Source: Ruminococcus sp. UBA7477
GTDB taxonomy: Bacteria > Bacillota > Clostridia > Oscillospirales > Ruminococcaceae
Direction of reading: 5' to 3'
Assembly: GCA_002479715.1 (NCBI GenBank)
Contig: DLOT01000041.1
Location: 9,414 to 22,712, forward strand
DNA: 13,299 nt
Shown here one piece after another: positions 5,303-13,000 of this stretch. The position numbers were made by a program, and so were the translations under genes. The number at the start of each line of letters is the position of its first letter. Position 1 is the stretch's first letter. The notes below the pieces were generated by a model. It saw only the letters and a list, made by a program, of their open reading frames with translations, had not been told where the DNA came from and did no database searches.

Positions 5303-7027
5303 TCAGAAGCCGAGGATCTGCCTGAAGCTGTCAGCCAGCTTTTCTTCCAATGCCGAGGCTTCCTCACGGGTCGCGCCGATAGTGGTGTAGTATGCCTTGA
5401 TCTTCGGCTCTGTGCCCGAAGGACGGATAATAACCGAGGCGTCGTTTTCCAGGAAGAAGGAAAGGACATCTGACTTCGGAAGTGTGATGGAGGCCTTTTC
5501 TCCGGTCGCGAGATCTGTCTTTTCGCTTGCAACATAGTCGGCTACCGAGAGCACTTTAAGTCCGCCTATTTCCTTGGGCGAGTTTGTGCGCAGGTCTGCC
5601 ATGATCTCCTTCATGCGCTCCATGCCGCTTGCGCCCTCGCACTGGAACGACTTCTGTGTGTGGACGTAGTTGCCGTATTTCTTGTACATATTTTCTCTCG
5701 CCTCAAGCAGGGAGATGCCGTTCGTGCGATAGAAAGCAGCCATTTCGCAGATGAGCATGGAAGCAACGACTGCGTCCTTATCCCTGACATATGATCCGGC
5801 AAGGTAGCCGTAGCTTTCCTCAAAGCCGAAGATGTATCTGTCGGCCTCGCCGTCTTTTTCGAGGAAACCGATCTGCTCGCCGATAAATTTGAAGCCTGTC
5901 AGCACTTCTCTAAGCTCAACGCCGTATTCCTCGCAGATCTTGCGGACGATATCGGTCGTAACGATTGTCTTGACTGCCACAGGCTTTTCGGGCATTGTTC
6001 CGAGCTTTGTTCTTTCGGAGCAGATATACTGCAAAAGAAGCGCGCCGACCTCATTGCCCGTGAAAAGAACGTAATTTCCGTCCTTATCCGGAACGGCGAT
6101 TCCTACACGGTCACAGTCCGGGTCGGTAGCAAGCAGAAGGTCGGGCTTCACTGTCTTGCAAAGCTCAAGACCCTTTGCGAGGGCTTCTTTGATCTCCGGG
6201 TTCGGGAACGGGCAGGTCGGGAAGTTTCCGTCGGGGTTTTCCTGCTCGGGAACAACGGTCACTTCGGAAATGCCGATCTTTTTGAGTATAGCTCTGACGG
6301 GCTTGTTGCCTGTGCCGTTGAGAGGGGTGTAGACTACCTTGAGTCCGCTCGATGCCACAAGCTCAGTGTGAACGCCGTGCTTTGAAACCTCGTCGAGATA
6401 AGCGTCGATGACCTCCTGACCGATATATTCGATCATGCCCGATTTAACGGCTTCGTCAAAGTCGGTCTTTTTCGCGCTGTATTCGCCGAACATAGGAACA
6501 TTGTTTATTTTTCCGATAACGGTATTGGCAACGTCCAGAGTGATCTGGCAGCCGTCCTCGCCGTAGACCTTATAGCCGTTGTACTTAGCGGGATTGTGCG
6601 AAGCGGTAACGACGATACCGGCACTGCACTTGAAGTATCTGACAGCCCAGGAGAGCATGGGCGTGGGCATAAGCTCGCTGTAAATGTAGACCTTGATGCC
6701 GTTTGCCGCCAGAACGCTTGCCGCCTGTTTGGCAAAGACATCGGACTTGATTCGGCTGTCATAAGCGATGGCAACACTGCCCTTCTCAAACGATTCTTTA
6801 ACATAATCCGCAAGTCCCTGTGTCGCGCGCCTTATCGTGTAAACGTTCAGGCGGTATGTTCCCGCGCCGATCACTCCGCGCAGACCGCCCGTTCCGAATT
6901 CAAGGTCGCGGTAGAATCTGTCGTTGATAGCGTCCTCATCGCCGGAGACCGAGAGAAGCTCAGACCTGAGATCGGGGTCGTCAACTGCCTTTTCGCACCA
7001 AAGATTGTAAAGCTCAATACTTTCCAT
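5303..7027 (-). CDS. pgcA: Alpha-phosphoglucomutase (PgcA type)
   Basis: Interconverts glucose-1-phosphate and glucose-6-phosphate in the cytosol, linking glycogen/galactose metabolism and UDP-glucose supply to glycolysis. It may also accept mannose phosphates. The start is the ATG at 7027-7025, with AGGAGG (7040-7035) 7 nt upstream; an in-frame upstream extension to 7063 has no such site. The 574 residues match the long PgcA/PGM2 class. All four domains of the alpha-D-phosphohexomutase fold are present: DLEFGTGGLRG (41-51), active-site TASHNPAKYNGYKVYG (141-156) with phosphoserine Ser143, metal-binding DPDCDR (302-307), sugar-specificity loop GFEESYGYL (401-409) and phosphate-binding RPSGTEPKIK (535-544). 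Nothing essential is missing. It is transcribed from a strong minus-strand promoter and followed by a small hypothetical gene and a terminator. The nearby galK-family gene fits a Leloir-type flow, although it is in a different transcription unit. Confidence 0.96.
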   Translation of the reverse strand: MESIELYNLWCEKAVDDPDLRSELLSVSGDEDAINDRFYRDLEFGTGGLRGVIGAGTYRLNVYTIRRATQGLADYVKESFEKGSVAIAYDSRIKSDVFAKQAASVLAANGIKVYIYSELMPTPMLSWAVRYFKCSAGIVVTASHNPAKYNGYKVYGEDGCQITLDVANTVIGKINNVPMFGEYSAKKTDFDEAVKSGMIEYIGQEVIDAYLDEVSKHGVHTELVASSGLKVVYTPLNGTGNKPVRAILKKIGISEVTVVPEQENPDGNFPTCPFPNPEIKEALAKGLELCKTVKPDLLLATDPDCDRVGIAVPDKDGNYVLFTGNEVGALLLQYICSERTKLGTMPEKPVAVKTIVTTDIVRKICEEYGVELREVLTGFKFIGEQIGFLEKDGEADRYIFGFEESYGYLAGSYVRDKDAVVASMLICEMAAFYRTNGISLLEARENMYKKYGNYVHTQKSFQCEGASGMERMKEIMADLRTNSPKEIGGLKVLSVADYVASEKTDLATGEKASITLPKSDVLSFFLENDASVIIRPSGTEPKIKAYYTTIGATREEASALEEKLADSFRQILGF

Positions 7028-7068
7028 ACCAAATCCTCCTCTGCCCGCAAAGCGGAGCAACAAATTTA

Positions 7069-7115
7069 CCGAAGAACCGCCGGCTCATTCGGCATCCGCA
7101 AAAAGCTGTTTTGCG
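7069..7115 (-). promoter_or_regulatory. Structured 5' leader of pgcA mRNA
   Basis: A perfect 7-bp hairpin (CGCAAAA, 7115 side paired with TTTTGCG, 7097-7103) with a 5-nt loop lies about 5 nt after the predicted transcription start near 7120. A second, weaker CCGAA/TTCGG stem spans 7069-7092. No T-run follows the first hairpin, so it is not a terminator. A stem-loop at the very 5' end is known to protect mRNAs from 5'-dependent decay; that role is an inference here. Confidence 0.5.
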
Positions 7116-7126
7116 TTTTCTATACC

Positions 7127-7155
7127 ATTATATCAGAATTTCTCATATCTTTCAA
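7127..7155 (-). promoter_or_regulatory. Sigma-A type promoter of pgcA
   Basis: On the minus strand, TTGAAA (7155-7150) and a perfect TATAAT (7132-7127) are separated by exactly 17 bp. Transcription should start near 7120, giving a leader of about 93 nt to the pgcA ATG. Confidence 0.9.
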
Positions 7156-7173
7156 GGGGTTTTTACAGCCTGC

Positions 7174-7189
7174 CCAAAAATATTTTTGG
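7174..7189. promoter_or_regulatory. Perfect 16-bp palindrome between divergent promoters, candidate operator
   Basis: CCAAAAATATTTTTGG is perfectly self-complementary. Its centre (7181.5) is about 61.5 bp upstream of both predicted transcription starts (about 7120 on minus, about 7243 on plus). That spacing is typical for an activator bound upstream of RNA polymerase, but the binding protein is not evident and the symmetry may be fortuitous. Confidence 0.5.
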
Positions 7190-7207
7190 CCAAATTTCGC
7201 AAATTAC

Positions 7208-7236
7208 TTGTAATATCGGCAAAAATGAGTTAAACT
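7208..7236 (+). promoter_or_regulatory. Likely promoter of the hydrolase-comM unit
   Basis: TTGTAA (7208-7213) and TAAACT (7231-7236) are spaced by 17 bp. The -10 is a moderate match. Other A/T-rich -10-like sequences follow (TATATT near 7236-7241 and 7249-7254), so the exact element is uncertain. The predicted start near 7243 leaves a leader of about 40 nt. Confidence 0.55.
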
Positions 7237-7281
7237 ATATTCAAATAATATATTCAAATAAAATGTGCGGAGGGGAAGGCT

Positions 7282-8220
7282 TTGAGTGCTTCATTCAAAA
7301 AATACAAGGGACACTTTATGAGCGCAAACGGGATCAGCGATATTGCATACTATGTTTGGCAGCCGGAGGACAAGCCCAGGGCGGCTGTGCAGATAGTTCA
7401 CGGAATGGGCGAATATACCGAACGCTACGAGGAGTTCGCAGGGTTCCTTTGCGAAAACGGCATAGCCGTTTTCGGCAACGATCACATAGGGCACGGGGCT
7501 TCGGTATTCCGCGAAGAGGACAAGGGCTATTTTTTCACCTCCGACGGCTGGAAGGATATGGTGTCCGATTGCTACACAATGTTTAAGATAGGAAAAAGGC
7601 GGTTTCGGGGTGTCCCGACGATCGTTTTCGGACACAGCATGGGCAGCTTTGTGACAAGAGCGGCAATAACAAAATTCGGCACAAAAATGGACTGCGCGAT
7701 CCTTTCGGGAACGGGCGCCGGAGTTCCGTTCACCGCTTCGCAGAAGGTCTTTGCCGACGCTCTGAAGCGTGCCAAGGGAGGACGCAGCCGCAGCGAGCTG
7801 GCAGACAAACTGGCGTTCGGCGGCTATAATTCGCATATTGAAAGTCCGCAGATCCAGTCCGAATGGCTTACCCGCGACAGGGAGCGCCTTCTGGAGTATC
7901 TTACCGATCCGCGCAGAGTGCAGTCGTTTACTATCAACGGCTATGAAAACCTGCTGAAGCTTTATAACTACGTTTCCACCGATGAATGGTATGAAAGCGT
8001 TGACCGCACCCTGCCGATACTTATCATGTCAGGAGATGAAGACCCTGTGGGCGGCTGGGGAAAGGGCGTTCGGGAGGTTTATGACAAGCTGAAGGAGCGG
8101 GGCTGTAACATCGCTCTGAAGATCTATGAGGGAGCGAGGCACGAGCTTCTTCAGGAAACAAACAGGGACGAGGTCTGCCGCGATGTGCTGAGAGCGCTCG
8201 AAAAGACCTTGGGCATATAA
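7282..8220 (+). CDS. Alpha/beta hydrolase, lysophospholipase/monoacylglycerol lipase type
   Basis: A serine hydrolase of the family that cleaves acyl chains from monoacylglycerols or lysophospholipids; the real substrate cannot be read from sequence. I place the start at TTG 7282 because GGAGG (7269-7273) lies 8 nt upstream, and the N-terminal FKKYKGHFMSANG resembles that of relatives. ATG 7318 would delete this part and lacks a ribosome binding site. The 312 residues have oxyanion-hole HGMGEYTERY (40-49), NDHIGHG (66-72), nucleophile elbow GHSMG (117-121, Ser119), GDEDPVGG (251-258, catalytic Asp254) and YEGARHELLQE (282-292, catalytic His287), a complete triad. The insert between about 145 and 240 is the lid region. 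There is no signal peptide, so it is cytosolic. It is 24 nt upstream of comM in the same unit. Confidence 0.92.
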   Translation: MSASFKKYKGHFMSANGISDIAYYVWQPEDKPRAAVQIVHGMGEYTERYEEFAGFLCENGIAVFGNDHIGHGASVFREEDKGYFFTSDGWKDMVSDCYTMFKIGKRRFRGVPTIVFGHSMGSFVTRAAITKFGTKMDCAILSGTGAGVPFTASQKVFADALKRAKGGRSRSELADKLAFGGYNSHIESPQIQSEWLTRDRERLLEYLTDPRRVQSFTINGYENLLKLYNYVSTDEWYESVDRTLPILIMSGDEDPVGGWGKGVREVYDKLKERGCNIALKIYEGARHELLQETNRDEVCRDVLRALEKTLGI

Positions 8221-8244
8221 AAGACATGGAGAGTGAGAAATAGA

Positions 8245-9771
8245 ATGTTTGCGAAAATAAACAGCGTAGGTCTGCTGGGGCTGAATGCTTATCCGGTCTG
8301 CGTTGAAATAGAGGCAAGCCGTGGGCTTGAAAGTCTTGATATCGTCGGTCTGGCTGATGTTTCCGTTAAGGAGAGCCGTGAGAGAATAAGAAGTGCCTTC
8401 CGTTCGTCACAGATACAGTTTCCGAAGCAGAGGATAATGATAAATCTTGCTCCTGCCGATGTAAGAAAGTCGGGAAGCGTTCATGATCTGGCTATAGCGG
8501 TCGCACTGATGACTGCACAGGGAATAGTCCCCGAAAAGCGGATAGGCGGCGCTGCGTTTATAGGCGAGGTTTCTCTCGGAGGCGAGATCCGCCCGGTGAA
8601 CGGCGTTTTACCGATGACGCTTCTGGCGAAGGAAAAAGGTCTTGATGAGATCTATGTTCCCGCCGCAAATGCTTTTGAAGCTTCGGTCGTCGGTGGGATA
8701 TCCGTTTTCGGGGTCGACTCGCTCGGAGAGCTTGTTTTCCATCTTTCGGGAAGAGCGCCCATAAAGCCGACGGATCAGTACAGAGCCGCTGAGACAGACT
8801 ACATGTTCGATCTCGACTTTGCTGATGTCAGAGGGCAGCAAACCGCAAAAAAGGCGCTTGAGATCGCCGCCTGCGGAGGGCATAACGTCCTTATGGTCGG
8901 TCCTCCCGGCTCGGGCAAAAGTATGCTTGCCAAAAGAATGCCCTCGATACTGCCGCAGATGACGTTTGAGGAAAGCATTGAAACGACCAAGATACATTCG
9001 ATCTCGGGCATTCTTGACCCGGAAACTCCTCTTGTAACAAAAAGACCGTTTCGCTCGCCTCACCATACGGTGTCGCCTGCCGGTCTGAGCGGCGGAGGTT
9101 CTGTGCCGCGCCCGGGTGAGATATCCCTTGCGCATAACGGACTTTTGTTCCTTGATGAGCTAGCGGAGTTTTCCCGACCGACACTTGAGATACTGAGGCA
9201 GCCGCTCGAGGATCAGAAGGTAACTATATCCCGCGTATCGGGCAGCATAACATATCCTTGCTCGATAATGCTGATAGCCGCGATGAACCCCTGCCCCTGC
9301 GGATATTACGGTCATCCGACAAAGAAGTGCATATGCTCTCAAAAGCAGGTCGCGAATTATCTTTCGAGAGTATCCGGCCCGGTGCTCGACAGATTTGATA
9401 TACATATCGAGGTCGCTCCTGTGGAATACGACAGCATTTCTTCAACCGCTAAGGAGGAACGCTCGGCAGTCATAAGAGAGAGGGTACAAAGAGCCAGAGA
9501 GATCCAGAACAGGCGCTATTCGGGCACCAGCATTACCTGCAACGCACGGATCACACCGGATATTCTGCATGAGGTCTGCCCTGTGACTGACGGTGCCAAC
9601 GAGATGCTAAGAGGCGTTTTTGATAAGCTCGGCCTTTCGGCAAGAGCCTACGACCGTATATTGAAGGTGGCGAGAACTATCGCCGATATGGACGGCGAAC
9701 AGCTTATCGGCGAGCGGCATATCGCTCAGGCGGTTCGCTACAGAAGCCTTGACCGCAAGTATTGGAACTGA
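8245..9771 (+). CDS. comM: YifB/ComM family Mg-chelatase-like AAA+ ATPase
   Basis: Members of this family form hexameric helicases; ComM drives branch migration during integration of transforming DNA in naturally competent bacteria, while many carriers are not known to be competent. ATG 8245 (508 aa) gives the family-typical start MFAKINSVGLLG, with the purine-rich GGAGAGTGAG at 8228-8237. GTG 8233 would lie within that site. Residues 1 to about 170 are the N-terminal Lon-like domain. The AAA+ core has Walker A GPPGSGKS (219-226), HHTVSPAGLSGGG (273-285), Walker B LLFLDE (300-305), a four-Cys cluster between Cys350 and Cys364 (C350, C352, C362, C364) that probably binds zinc, and SGPVLDRFD (377-385) with the arginine finger. 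The C-terminal helical domain includes LSARAYDRILKVARTIAD (464-481). All key motifs are intact. A terminator closes the unit, and rpoB follows from a separate promoter. Confidence 0.95.
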   Translation: MFAKINSVGLLGLNAYPVCVEIEASRGLESLDIVGLADVSVKESRERIRSAFRSSQIQFPKQRIMINLAPADVRKSGSVHDLAIAVALMTAQGIVPEKRIGGAAFIGEVSLGGEIRPVNGVLPMTLLAKEKGLDEIYVPAANAFEASVVGGISVFGVDSLGELVFHLSGRAPIKPTDQYRAAETDYMFDLDFADVRGQQTAKKALEIAACGGHNVLMVGPPGSGKSMLAKRMPSILPQMTFEESIETTKIHSISGILDPETPLVTKRPFRSPHHTVSPAGLSGGGSVPRPGEISLAHNGLLFLDELAEFSRPTLEILRQPLEDQKVTISRVSGSITYPCSIMLIAAMNPCPCGYYGHPTKKCICSQKQVANYLSRVSGPVLDRFDIHIEVAPVEYDSISSTAKEERSAVIRERVQRAREIQNRRYSGTSITCNARITPDILHEVCPVTDGANEMLRGVFDKLGLSARAYDRILKVARTIADMDGEQLIGERHIAQAVRYRSLDRKYWN

Positions 9772-9827
9772 GCAGAAGCGGTGTTCATAAAAATTTTACA
9801 ATTTTGCGGTTGTGCATAATTTCCACC

Positions 9828-9863
9828 CGACCATACTTTCCGAAAGGGAAATATGGTCGTTTT
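9828..9863 (+). terminator. Rho-independent terminator after comM
   Basis: CGACCATA (9828-9835) pairs with TATGGTCG (9852-9859), and TTTCC (9837-9841) with GGAAA (9847-9851), leaving one unpaired C and a 5-nt loop. TTTT (9860-9863) and a further TTTT a few bases later follow. Confidence 0.88.
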
Positions 9864-9894
9864 GCTATTTTGCCCGAAATGGCGTTGCTTCGGC

Positions 9895-9923
9895 TTGACT
9901 TTAGTAGCGGCTTCGTCTATAAT
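9895..9923 (+). promoter_or_regulatory. Near-consensus sigma-A promoter of rpoB
   Basis: TTGACT (9895-9900) and a perfect TATAAT (9918-9923) are separated by 17 bp. This is the strongest promoter in the window and sits after the comM terminator, so rpoB is transcribed independently of upstream genes. The predicted start is near 9930. Confidence 0.92.
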
Positions 9924-9929
9924 TTTAAA

Positions 9930-10032
9930 CTGTATCATTATGGAGTACCGCCCCCTTTTTTAGGCTCGGCGAACGCCCCGAAGGCGCGGTTTTCCGTACA
10001 ATATGCTAATATTTTCAAGGAGTGATAAGCCT
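9930..10032 (+). promoter_or_regulatory. Untranslated leader of rpoB
   Basis: About 100 nt separate the predicted transcription start from the rpoB ATG. The leader has a C-run followed by a T-run (CCCCCTTTTTT, 9951-9961), a short CGCC/GGCG hairpin near 9974-9986, and a longer-range ACCGC/GCGGT pairing (9947-9951 with 9986-9990) followed by TTTT. The last could act as a weak attenuator. AAGGAG (10017-10022) is the ribosome binding site, 10 nt before the start codon. No known riboswitch or ribosomal protein binding motif is recognised. Confidence 0.4.
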
Positions 10033-13000
10033 ATGGTGAATGTCAAGGACGTTAAGCTCGGCAAAAATGTGCGAAAGAGCTTCGCAAGAATTAACGAAGT
10101 GTTGGATATGCCCAACCTTATCGAGGTTCAGAAGAATTCGTACAACTGGTTTTTGAATGAGGGTCTGCGGGAGGTATTCCGCGAAATGTCTGCGATCACG
10201 GACTATAACGGAACATTTGAGATGACCTTTATTGATTACCGCTTCGACGATAATCTGAAATATACCGTTGCGGAGTGCAAGGAGCGCGACGTAACCTACG
10301 CGGCACGTCTTATGGTGGTGGCAAGGCTTACAAACACCGAAACGGGCGAGATCAAGGAAAGCGAGATCTTCATGGGCGATTTCCCGCTCATGACCGACAG
10401 CGGAACGTTTGTTATAAACGGCGCGGAGCGTGTTGTCGTTTCGCAGCTGGTGCGTTCGCCCGGAGTTTATTTCTCCTGCGATAAGGATAAATCGGGAACA
10501 GACCTGTTCAAATCTCAGATCATCCCTAACAGAGGCGCATGGCTCGAGTACGAAATGGACGCCAACCGCTGCACATGGGTTCGTATCGACAAAAACAGAA
10601 AGATCCCGCTGACTGTATTCATCAGGGCTTTGGGCTTTGGCTCCAACGAGGAGATAGCTGATCTTTTCGGAAACGACGAAAGGCTCAACCAAACTATCCT
10701 TCAGCGTGACGGTGCCGTTCAGCCCGACTCGGAGACCTACCGCAATCAGGCTCTGCTTGAGATATACAGCAAGCTGCGCCCCGGCGAGCCTCCTACAGTA
10801 GAGAGCGCGCTGACCCACCTGAACAACCTGTTCTTTGACCCTAAGAGATACGATCTTTGCCGCTTTGGCCGCTATAAATATAATAAGAAGCTCGGCATTT
10901 CCCAAAGACTTGCCGGAAGAAGGCTCTCAAGACCGGTCGTTAACCCGATGACCGGCGAGATCATGGCAGATGTTGGCGACTTCATTGACAAGGCAAAGGC
11001 TGCCGAGATCGAACAGGCAGGAGTCTATGAGGCATATGTTACCGCCGAGGTCAAGGAGTATTTCCCGAATGCGGCAGGCGAGCTGGAGCTCAAGACCGAG
11101 GAAAAGGAAGTAAAGATTATCGGTAACGGCATGGTCGATATAAACGGCTATGTTGAGGGCGATTTTGCAAAATACGGTATAAACGAAAAGGTCTGCTTCA
11201 ATGTTCTGAAGGATATCCTCGAAAACACCGAGGCCGACGAGCTTGAAGAGGCTATCAGACAGCGCGCCGATGAGCTTGTGCCGAAGCATATCACGGTCGA
11301 CGATATTATTGCATCCATTTCCTATTACCTTAACCTTATCGACGGCGTAGGCAATACGGACGACATCGACCACCTCGGCAACAGACGTATCAGATGCGTC
11401 GGAGAGCTTTTGCAGAACCAGTTCAGAATAGGCTTTACCAGAATGGAAAAGGTCGTTCGCGAGAGAATGAACACCCAGTCGCAGGACGCGGAGGCTCTTA
11501 CTCCAGCGGCACTTATCAATATCAAGCCGATAACCGCCTCCATCAAGGAGTTCTTTGGTTCTTCGCCGCTTTCACAGTTCATGGATCAGACCAATCCTCT
11601 TGCTGAGCTGACCCACAAAAGACGTCTTTCCGCTCTCGGCCCCGGAGGTCTGTCGCGTGACAGAGCCGGATTTGAGGTTCGTGACGTTCACTACTCGCAT
11701 TACGGAAGAATGTGTCCTATCGAGACACCTGAAGGTCCGAATATCGGACTTATCTCATATCTTGCTTCCTTCGCAAGAATAAATGAATACGGCTTTATCG
11801 AAGCTCCTTACAGAAGGGTAGATAAGTCTACAGGAGTAGTTACCGACGAGGTCGTATATATGACAGCCGATGTCGAGGATAATTATATGGTCGCTCAGGC
11901 CAATGAGCCGCTGACCGAGGAGGGCAGATTTGCCAACGATAAGGTCAAGGGACGTTACCGAGATCAGATCCTTGAGATCGACAAGAATAAGATAGACTTT
12001 ATGGACGTTTCGCCGAAAATGGTAGTTTCGGTCGCGACGGCTATGATCCCATTCCTTGAGAACGATGACGCGAACCGCGCTCTGATGGGATCAAATATGC
12101 AAAGACAGGCTGTTCCGCTTCTCAAAACCGAGGCCCCGATCGTCGGAACCGGTATGGAATATAAGGCCTGCCTCGACTCCGGCGTTGCGGTCGTTTCCAC
12201 AGCCGCCGGCGTTGTTGAGAGCGTATGTGCCGATAAGATCGTCGTAAGGGAGGACAGCGGCTCGCTGCATACCTATGATCTTATCAAGTTCAAGCGCTCC
12301 AATGCGGGAACCTGCACAAACCAGCGCCCGATCGTTGACAAGGGCGAAAGAATAGAAGAGCATCAGGTCATTGCCGACGGACCGGCGACCTGCAACGGAG
12401 AAATTTCCCTCGGAAAGAACGCTCTCATCGGCTTTATGACATGGGAGGGCTATAACTATGAGGACGCCGTATTGCTCAACGAAAACCTTGTTAAGCAGGA
12501 CAAGTATACGTCCGTTCATATCGAGGAATACGAGCTGGAGTGCCGTGATACCAAGCTCGGCGCAGAGGAGATCACAAGAGATATCCCCAACGTTTCCGAG
12601 GACGCTTTGAAAGACCTCGACGAGAACGGTATCATAAGAATAGGCGCAGAGGTAAGAGCGGGCGATATTCTGGTCGGCAAGGTCACACCAAAGGGCGAAA
12701 CCGAGCTGACAGCTGAGGAAAGACTCCTCCGCGCGATCTTCGGTGAAAAGGCAAGAGAGGTAAGAGACAGCTCTCTTAAAGTTCCTCACGGAGAAGCCGG
12801 TGTTATCATTGACGTTAAGATCTTTACAAGAGAGAACTGCGATGAGCTTTCGCCCGGAGTAAATAAGCTTGTCCGCTGCTATATCGCACAGAAGCGTAAG
12901 ATCTCGGTCGGCGATAAGATGGCGGGCCGCCATGGAAACAAGGGCGTTGTTTCCCGTATACTGCCGCAGGAGGATATGCCTTTCCTCGAGGACGGAACAC

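Noticed and set aside
6596..7213. Plus-strand open frame of 205 codons
   Set aside because: It is antisense to pgcA and then covers the divergent promoter region; composition is that of an antisense shadow.
9940..9963. Possible leader peptide MEYRPLF in the rpoB leader
   Set aside because: It has no ribosome binding site and no regulatory codon run; such a short frame is expected by chance.
9762..10025. Plus-strand open frame of 87 codons between comM and rpoB
   Set aside because: It crosses the comM terminator and the rpoB promoter and starts inside the end of comM.
10015..10905. Minus-strand open frame of 296 codons across the rpoB start
   Set aside because: It is antisense to strongly conserved RpoB coding sequence, has no ribosome binding site, and its product resembles no family.
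11569..11640. Possible rifampicin-resistance substitutions in rpoB
   Set aside because: All the main contact positions match the sensitive E. coli sequence.
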